A stretch of 64,000 nt of DNA from Croceimicrobium hydrocarbonivorans (GTDB lineage: Bacteria; Bacteroidota; Bacteroidia; Flavobacteriales; Schleiferiaceae), in assembly GCF_014524565.1 (NCBI RefSeq), contig NZ_CP060139.1, forward strand, positions 1,185,501 through 1,249,500, written 5' to 3'. The notes beneath the pieces are model-generated. The model searched no databases. It was not told the origin of the DNA and was given only the letters and a program-made list of their open reading frames with translations. Below, one piece after another: positions 59,416 through 64,000 of this stretch. How positions within the stretch are numbered: the first letter of the stretch is position 1; every line of letters begins with the position of its first letter. The position numbers and the translations under genes were made by a program.

Positions 59416-61430
59416 TCGATACCACTATTGACTTTCAAACAGCCATTCGCCAGGGTATTCCCTCTGAGCTCCCTGCTCCTAAAGCTCCAAATGCGGAATG
59501 GAGTCATGCTCCAAAACGCAAGGACATTTTAAGTGAGGAAGAAAAGGTTTTAGCCCTTAAAAATGCCCTGCGCTATTTCCCTAAAAAATGGCATGCTGAG
59601 CTTGCATCCGAATTCGCCCTCGAACTAAAAAAATACGGTCGTATTTACATGTACCGCTTTAAGCCAGATTACGAAATGTACGCCCGCCCCATCAGCGAAT
59701 ACCCAGCCCAATGCCAGCAGGCAGCGGCTATTATGCTGATGATCCAAAATAATTTAGATCCGGCCGTAGCCCAGCATCCAGACGAACTTATCACCTATGG
59801 AGGTAATGGAGCGGTATTCCAAAACTGGGCTCAATATCTGCTTACTATGCAGTACCTCTCCGAAATGACGGAGAACCAAAGTCTGCACATGTACAGTGGT
59901 CATCCCATGGGATTATTTCCCTCTCATCCCGATGCCCCGCGTGTAGTTGTTACCAATGGAATGGTAATCCCAAATTACTCCAAACCCGATGACTGGGAAC
60001 GTTTTAATGCTCTGGGCGTAAGTCAATATGGTCAAATGACCGCCGGCTCCTACATGTACATTGGCCCACAAGGAATTGTACACGGAACCACCATTACCGT
60101 ATTAAACGCCCTGCGCAAAGTTGGCGCAGAACCCAATAGCGGAGCCTTATTCGTAACCGCGGGCCTAGGCGGCATGAGCGGCGCCCAGCCTAAAGCTGGA
60201 AATATTGCCGGTTGTGTTAGCGTGACCGCCGAAGTAAACCCCGCAGCAAGTCGTAAGCGACATGCTCAAGGCTGGGTGGATGAGCTAATTTCGGATATCG
60301 ATCAATTAGTTAGCAGAGTAAAAGAAGCTAAGGCTACTCAAGAAACTGTATCCATTGCCTATGAGGGCAATGTGGTAGAAGTTTGGGAAGCCTTTGATAA
60401 GGAAGGTATTTATATTGATCTCGGCTCAGACCAAACCTCATTGCACAACCCTTGGGCGGGAGGTTATTACCCCGTTCAGTTAGGCTTTGAGGAGGCCAAT
60501 GAAATGATGGCTAATCAGCCGGAAGAATTTAAAGCACTGGTGCAAGAAAGCTTACGCCGACACGCAGCAGCGGTTAATAAACATACGGCCAAAGGCACCT
60601 ATTTCTTTGATTATGGCAATGCCTTTTTACTAGAAGCTAGTCGGGCTGGGGCCGATGTTATGAATCCCGAACCTACTATTGGTCGCGAATTCAAATACCC
60701 CAGTTATGTGCAAGACATTATGGGCCCCATGTGCTTCGATTATGGCTTTGGACCTTTCCGCTGGGTATGCACCTCTGGCAAGGCCGAAGATCTGGCAGCA
60801 ACCGATCGCATTGCCAGCGAAGTATTAAGTAAAATGGCGGAAACCGCTCCGGCGGAGATTCGCCAACAAATGGAAGATAATATCCGCTGGATTGAAGCTG
60901 CCGGCGCCAATAAAATGGTGGTGGGATCACAAGCCCGGATTCTCTATGCCGACAGTCAAGGTCGGATTGAAATTGCTAAGGCTTTTAATCGAGCGATTGA
61001 AGCTGGAAAAATTGGTCCCGTTGTTTTAGGGCGTGATCATCATGATGTAAGCGGCACCGACTCTCCCTACCGTGAAACCTCCAATATTTACGATGGTTCC
61101 CAATTTACAGCCGATATGGCGATTCAAAATGTAATTGGCGATAGCTTCCGGGGCGCAACTTGGGTTAGCATTCACAATGGTGGCGGCGTTGGCTGGGGCG
61201 AAGTTATTAATGGTGGCTTTGGAATGTTACTGGATGGTAGTGATGCTGCCAATCGTCGCTTGGAAAGCATGCTCCTCTATGATGTAAATAATGGTATTGC
61301 TCGCCGTAGCTGGGCACGAAATGAAGGTGCCGTATTTGCGATAAAACGGGAAATGGAGCGCACACCCGGACTTAAAATTACCCTGCCGGAAGAAAGTGAT
61401 ATTGACCTTAGTCAAATTCTAAAAGACTAA
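59412..61430 (+). CDS. hutU: Urocanate hydratase
   Basis: 672 residues, longer than the ~555-residue enterobacterial enzyme, as in the Bacteroidota form. Motifs include MYRFKPDYEMYARPISEYP, LITYGGNGAVFQNW, GGMSGAQPKAGNIAGC, VGSQARILYADSQGR and the glycine-rich FRGATWVSIHNGGGVGWGEVINGG. It converts urocanate to imidazolonepropionate in histidine breakdown, using tightly bound NAD. No other hut gene lies nearby; it is coupled to a DUF5522 gene instead. A terminator closes the unit. Confidence 0.95.
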   Translation: MIDTTIDFQTAIRQGIPSELPAPKAPNAEWSHAPKRKDILSEEEKVLALKNALRYFPKKWHAELASEFALELKKYGRIYMYRFKPDYEMYARPISEYPAQCQQAAAIMLMIQNNLDPAVAQHPDELITYGGNGAVFQNWAQYLLTMQYLSEMTENQSLHMYSGHPMGLFPSHPDAPRVVVTNGMVIPNYSKPDDWERFNALGVSQYGQMTAGSYMYIGPQGIVHGTTITVLNALRKVGAEPNSGALFVTAGLGGMSGAQPKAGNIAGCVSVTAEVNPAASRKRHAQGWVDELISDIDQLVSRVKEAKATQETVSIAYEGNVVEVWEAFDKEGIYIDLGSDQTSLHNPWAGGYYPVQLGFEEANEMMANQPEEFKALVQESLRRHAAAVNKHTAKGTYFFDYGNAFLLEASRAGADVMNPEPTIGREFKYPSYVQDIMGPMCFDYGFGPFRWVCTSGKAEDLAATDRIASEVLSKMAETAPAEIRQQMEDNIRWIEAAGANKMVVGSQARILYADSQGRIEIAKAFNRAIEAGKIGPVVLGRDHHDVSGTDSPYRETSNIYDGSQFTADMAIQNVIGDSFRGATWVSIHNGGGVGWGEVINGGFGMLLDGSDAANRRLESMLLYDVNNGIARRSWARNEGAVFAIKREMERTPGLKITLPEESDIDLSQILKD

Positions 61431-61434
61431 CATC

Positions 61435-61470
61435 AAGGCTCTGATTTATGCGATCAGAGCCTTTTTTCTT
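61435..61470 (+). terminator. Intrinsic terminator after hutU
   Basis: AAGGCTCTGAT (61435-61445) pairs with ATCAGAGCCTT (61453-61463) around a 7-base loop, followed by a T-rich run. Confidence 0.9.
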
Positions 61471-61510
61471 TTAAAGACCTGATAGTCATTCATTAGGCTC
61501 AGGATTTAGC

Positions 61511-61518
61511 TATCTTTG
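61511..61518 (+). promoter_or_regulatory. Bacteroidota -7 element for rsgA
   Basis: TATCTTTG, perfect TAnnTTTG, 36 bases before the rsgA ATG at 61555; it also argues against an upstream GTG/TTG start at 61516. Confidence 0.5.
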
Positions 61519-61554
61519 GTATTCAAAATATTGAGCGCCAAAACCTTAGCTAAA

Positions 61555-62622
61555 ATGAACTTAAACACCCTCGGATTAAGCCCTGCTGCTCAAGCATTTA
61601 CCGAAGACGAAACCCTCAACGACTTCCTTTTGGCCCGAGTGACTGCCGTGCATCGCGATCGCTATACCCTTCAAGATGCCGAACGCACCTACAGCGCCGA
61701 AATCACCGGTAACCTCCGTTACAGCGTGCAGGACAGCAGTGAATTGCCGGCAGTAGGTGATTGGGTAAAAGCCATCCCCAGTGGAGAAGACAGCGCGGTG
61801 ATTATAGAAGTATTGGAACGCAGCTCCTTACTGAAGCGCAAGGCCGTGAACAAATTCGGCGAAAGCCAAAGCATTGCCGCCAATCTGGATCAAGCCTTTA
61901 TTGTGCAGGCGGTAGGTCAGGATTTTAACCTCAATCGATTGGAGCGCTACCTAGCAATTTGCAATGCAGCTCCAATAACGGCGATTTTAATCATCAGTAA
62001 AGTTGACCTGATTTCGAAGGAAGAATTACAGAGCTATATTGATAAAGTTAAGGCACGCCATCTGGATTTGGAGGTTTTAGGTTTTTCCAATTTTGATCCG
62101 GAATCCATCGCCGAGATCGCACAAAAAATGCAGGCTCATAAAAGCTATTGCATATTAGGCTCTTCCGGCGTGGGTAAATCCACCCTTATCAATGCCTTAA
62201 GAGCGAATGACCAGCTTAAAACGCAAAGCATAAGCAATAGCAATCAAAAAGGCAGGCATACCACTACCCATCGCGAATTATTCATTCTCGCTAATGGCGC
62301 TATCGTAATTGATACTCCGGGAATGCGTGAAATTGGCATTACCGATGATGCTTCGGCCTTGGAGGCTACTTTTGAAAGCATCCAGGAAATTGCTCGAAAT
62401 TGCAAGTTTAGCGACTGTCAGCATGAAGGTGAAAAAGGCTGTGCCATTCAAGCAGCGATAGATTCCGGAGAACTATCCGAAGAGCTCTATGCCAGCTACC
62501 ATAAATTGAAGCTGGAGCAAAAGCATTACAGCACCAGCCTCAAAGAAAAAAGGGCTAAAGAAAGAGCCCAAGGCAAGCTCTTTAAAGCTGGAAAGGCCCA
62601 TCGAAAAAATCATAAATACTAG
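61555..62622 (+). CDS. rsgA: Ribosome small subunit-dependent GTPase A
   Basis: 355 residues. An N-terminal OB-fold (VGDWVKAIPS) is followed by a circularly permuted GTPase domain: the G4 motif (IISKVD, ~147-151) precedes G1 (GSSGVGKST, 202-210) and G3 (DTPGMREI). The zinc motif is visible as CKFSDCQHEGEKGC. It checks maturation of the 30S subunit. The ATG at 61555 is chosen because a -7 element lies at 61511-61518. Length is above the ~300 of the shorter family members, mainly from the N-terminus and a basic tail (KAHRKNHKY). Confidence 0.93.
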   Translation: MNLNTLGLSPAAQAFTEDETLNDFLLARVTAVHRDRYTLQDAERTYSAEITGNLRYSVQDSSELPAVGDWVKAIPSGEDSAVIIEVLERSSLLKRKAVNKFGESQSIAANLDQAFIVQAVGQDFNLNRLERYLAICNAAPITAILIISKVDLISKEELQSYIDKVKARHLDLEVLGFSNFDPESIAEIAQKMQAHKSYCILGSSGVGKSTLINALRANDQLKTQSISNSNQKGRHTTTHRELFILANGAIVIDTPGMREIGITDDASALEATFESIQEIARNCKFSDCQHEGEKGCAIQAAIDSGELSEELYASYHKLKLEQKHYSTSLKEKRAKERAQGKLFKAGKAHRKNHKY

Positions 62623-62625
62623 TCC

Positions 62626-63003
62626 ATGAATTTGGAGCAAAACAAGGAAAATGCCATCGCCTTTTACCGCATGGCTTATGAAGGAAATCCCGCCGAAGCG
62701 GTGGCTCAATATCTAGGCACCGAATACATTCAACATAATCCGGACGTAGCGGACGGAACGGCAGGCTTTATCGCCTATTTCGAGCGCATGCAAGCAGAAT
62801 ACCCTGAAAAGTCGATTGAATTTGTGCGCTGCATAGCAGAGGGCGATCTGGTAGCCTTGCATACCCACCAAACCTGGCCTGGCAATGAAGAGTATATTAC
62901 CATGGATTTCTTTCGCTTTAATGCCGATGGGAAAATCTGTGAGCACTGGGATGCCATCCAAAAGATTCCCGAAAAATCGGCCAACCCAAATACCATGTAT
63001 TGA
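62626..63003 (+). CDS. SnoaL/NTF2-like protein
   Basis: 125 residues with the alpha+beta cone fold of nuclear-transport-factor-2-like proteins (AIAFYRMAYEGNPAEAVAQYLGTEYIQHNPDVADG, HTHQTWPGNEEYITMDFFRFNADGKICEHWD). It starts 3 bases after rsgA and its stop overlaps the next start. Commonly annotated as SnoaL-like; the substrate or partner is unknown. Confidence 0.87.
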   Translation: MNLEQNKENAIAFYRMAYEGNPAEAVAQYLGTEYIQHNPDVADGTAGFIAYFERMQAEYPEKSIEFVRCIAEGDLVALHTHQTWPGNEEYITMDFFRFNADGKICEHWDAIQKIPEKSANPNTMY

Positions 63004-63797
63004 AAAGTTCTGAGATCAAATACGACCGCATCGGCCAAAGCTATAATAGCACCCGCAAGGCCGACCCTTATTTATTGGAAAGACTAATTGCCCTGCTCGA
63101 CCCGCAAGCCAAAGAAGCTTTCTTGGATTTGGGCTGTGGCACCGGAAATTACAGCATCGCCCTGCAAAAGCAGGGCCTCAAACTTTTGGGTATGGACCCT
63201 TCGGAAACCATGCTGAAGGTGGCTCGAGAAAGAAATCCAAAGGGAGATTGGCAAATTGGACAGGCTGAAAACACCGGGCTTGAGGATCAATCGATGGATG
63301 GCATTATAGCCACCCTCACCTTACATCATTGGACGGATTTGGAAAAAGCCTTTTTGGAAATTAGTCGCGTGCTCAAGGCTCAAGGCCGGATGGTGATTTT
63401 CACCTCCACTCCGGAGCAAATGCAAGGCTATTGGCTCAATCATTATTTCCCGCAAATGTTAGCTGATTCCACCGCCCAAATGCCCAGTCTTGAAAGAATT
63501 AAAGAAGCAGCCCAAGCCGCGAGCATGTATATCGAGAGGGAGGAAATCTATCAGGTGAGAAAGGATTTGCAAGATCAGTTTCTACAATGTGGCAAGGAGC
63601 AACCTGAATTGTATTTCCGGGATGAGATTCGAAAAGGCATTTCTTCCTTTGCGGATCTTAGCCGACAGGAGGAAGTAGACCGGGGATTATGGCTATTAAA
63701 ACAGGATGTGGAAAGCGGAAAGTTCTGGGAGATTAAAAAGCAATACGATTCAGATTTGGGCGATTATCTCTTCTTAGCGCTTAAAAAAACAGAATAA
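63000..63797 (+). CDS. Class I SAM-dependent methyltransferase
   Basis: 265 residues. SAM motif LDLGCGTGNYSIAL, MDPSETML and DGIIATLTLHHWTDLEKAF identify the fold. The start is TTG at 63000, overlapping the TGA of the NTF2-like gene; sequence similarity to family N-termini (YDRIGQSYNSTRKADPYL) begins a few codons later. Substrate unknown; probably a small molecule. Part of a short operon with rsgA. Confidence 0.85.
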   Translation: MKSSEIKYDRIGQSYNSTRKADPYLLERLIALLDPQAKEAFLDLGCGTGNYSIALQKQGLKLLGMDPSETMLKVARERNPKGDWQIGQAENTGLEDQSMDGIIATLTLHHWTDLEKAFLEISRVLKAQGRMVIFTSTPEQMQGYWLNHYFPQMLADSTAQMPSLERIKEAAQAASMYIEREEIYQVRKDLQDQFLQCGKEQPELYFRDEIRKGISSFADLSRQEEVDRGLWLLKQDVESGKFWEIKKQYDSDLGDYLFLALKKTE

Positions 63798-63835
63798 AGC
63801 TAGACCAATAAGATTAACCTTGACGTTTCCTTTTA

Positions 63836-64000
63836 ATGCTAAGCCCTTTAAAATTTGAAGCCCGAAAACTTATTCCCATATACAGCTTGGTGATCTGTGG
63901 TCTTAGCAGCCTATTGCTTTTTGCTCTTCAAGCTAAAAAAGCACCGCTTCTAATTCCAAACGAAAAGGTCTTTCCCGAAAAAGCTCAAAGTTTGCAAAGC
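63836..64000 (+). CDS. Unknown membrane-anchored protein, start only (3' end outside window)
   Basis: 55 codons visible, open to the window end. The reading starts MLSPLKFEARKLIPIYSLVI and continues with a single hydrophobic segment (CGLSSLLLFALQA) and a basic/polar stretch (KKAPLLIPNEKVFPEKAQ). It looks like a signal-anchored extracytoplasmic or sensory protein. The family cannot be recognised from this fragment. Confidence 0.55.
   Translation, partial: MLSPLKFEARKLIPIYSLVICGLSSLLLFALQAKKAPLLIPNEKVFPEKAQSLQS

Noticed and set aside
1-64000. CRISPR arrays, tRNA or rRNA genes, insertion sequences, integrases, phage genes
   Set aside because: I looked for repeat-spacer arrays, tRNA-like cloverleafs, and transposase or integrase motifs and saw none; the palindromes described are too short and unevenly spaced for CRISPR.

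Overview
The window comes from a marine-type member of the Bacteroidota, most likely order Flavobacteriales (Cryomorphaceae/Schleiferiaceae-like; the family is a guess). The evidence is: type IX secretion (T9SS) C-terminal sorting domains; PorX, the T9SS response regulator with a PglZ-type phosphatase domain; a SusC/SusD pair; the lpxC-fabZ fusion inside lpxD-lpxC/fabZ-lpxA; Bacteroidota-type alanine dehydrogenase next to tsaE; and repeated TAnnTTTG promoter -7 elements immediately ahead of start codons instead of Shine-Dalgarno sites. No tRNA, rRNA, CRISPR array, prophage, transposase or integrase was seen. This is mostly compact core chromosome.

Layout. 1-2.9 kb: two tandem paralogous T9SS cargo proteins, the first cut by the window edge, each followed by a strong terminator. 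3-4.5 kb: MlaE/MlaF-like lipid transport pair (minus). 4.5-6.9 kb: a 39-residue lipoprotein, a SprT-like metalloprotein and purK-purE in one overlapping operon. 6.9-10.5 kb: LytTR regulator and propeller-type histidine kinase (minus). These are divergent from a two-gene unit (10.6-13.3 kb) encoding a small barrel-like protein and a helix-hairpin-helix/barrel protein. 13.4-18.7 kb: ferritin, then a polyamine operon: arginine decarboxylase, agmatinase, deoxyhypusine synthase homologue, and a GNAT-nitrilase fusion. 18.7-21.5 kb: two unknown lipoproteins and a DUF1684 protein. 21.6-23 kb: DEAD-box helicase. 23.6-30 kb: aroB-aroA, proline dehydrogenase, a DUF4258-like protein, a methyltransferase, tsaE-ald. 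30-32.8 kb: a small membrane protein and a YHYH / MORN-like / SCO1 lipoprotein operon. 33-41.2 kb: porX, divergent HD phosphohydrolase, then lpxD-lpxC/fabZ-lpxA-ABC ATPase-efp-lpxD-like. 41.2-45.5 kb: susC-susD. 45.6-50.8 kb: polysaccharide genes (ligase/polymerase, Wzz-like, flippase, glycosyltransferase), then rnhB. 51.4-58.9 kb: a large propeller lipoprotein, DUF3784/DUF2809/DUF1801 proteins, and an AraC regulator with a PLP deaminase-like enzyme and a LysM glucosaminidase. 59.2-64 kb: DUF5522 protein with urocanate hydratase, RsgA, an NTF2-like protein, a methyltransferase, and a protein cut by the window end.

Many genes overlap as ATGA, TGATG or TAATG, and several convergent pairs overlap at their stop codons. 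Points most worth a second look are: a bacterial deoxyhypusine synthase with its catalytic Lys in a polyamine operon while EF-P is also present; a family of short palindromes with core GAAT-N5-ATTC and locus-specific arms at gene 3' ends; the YHYH/MORN/SCO1 operon; and two tiny cysteine-containing proteins, each translationally coupled to a larger gene. I did not find a clearly novel multi-gene defence or mobile system here.
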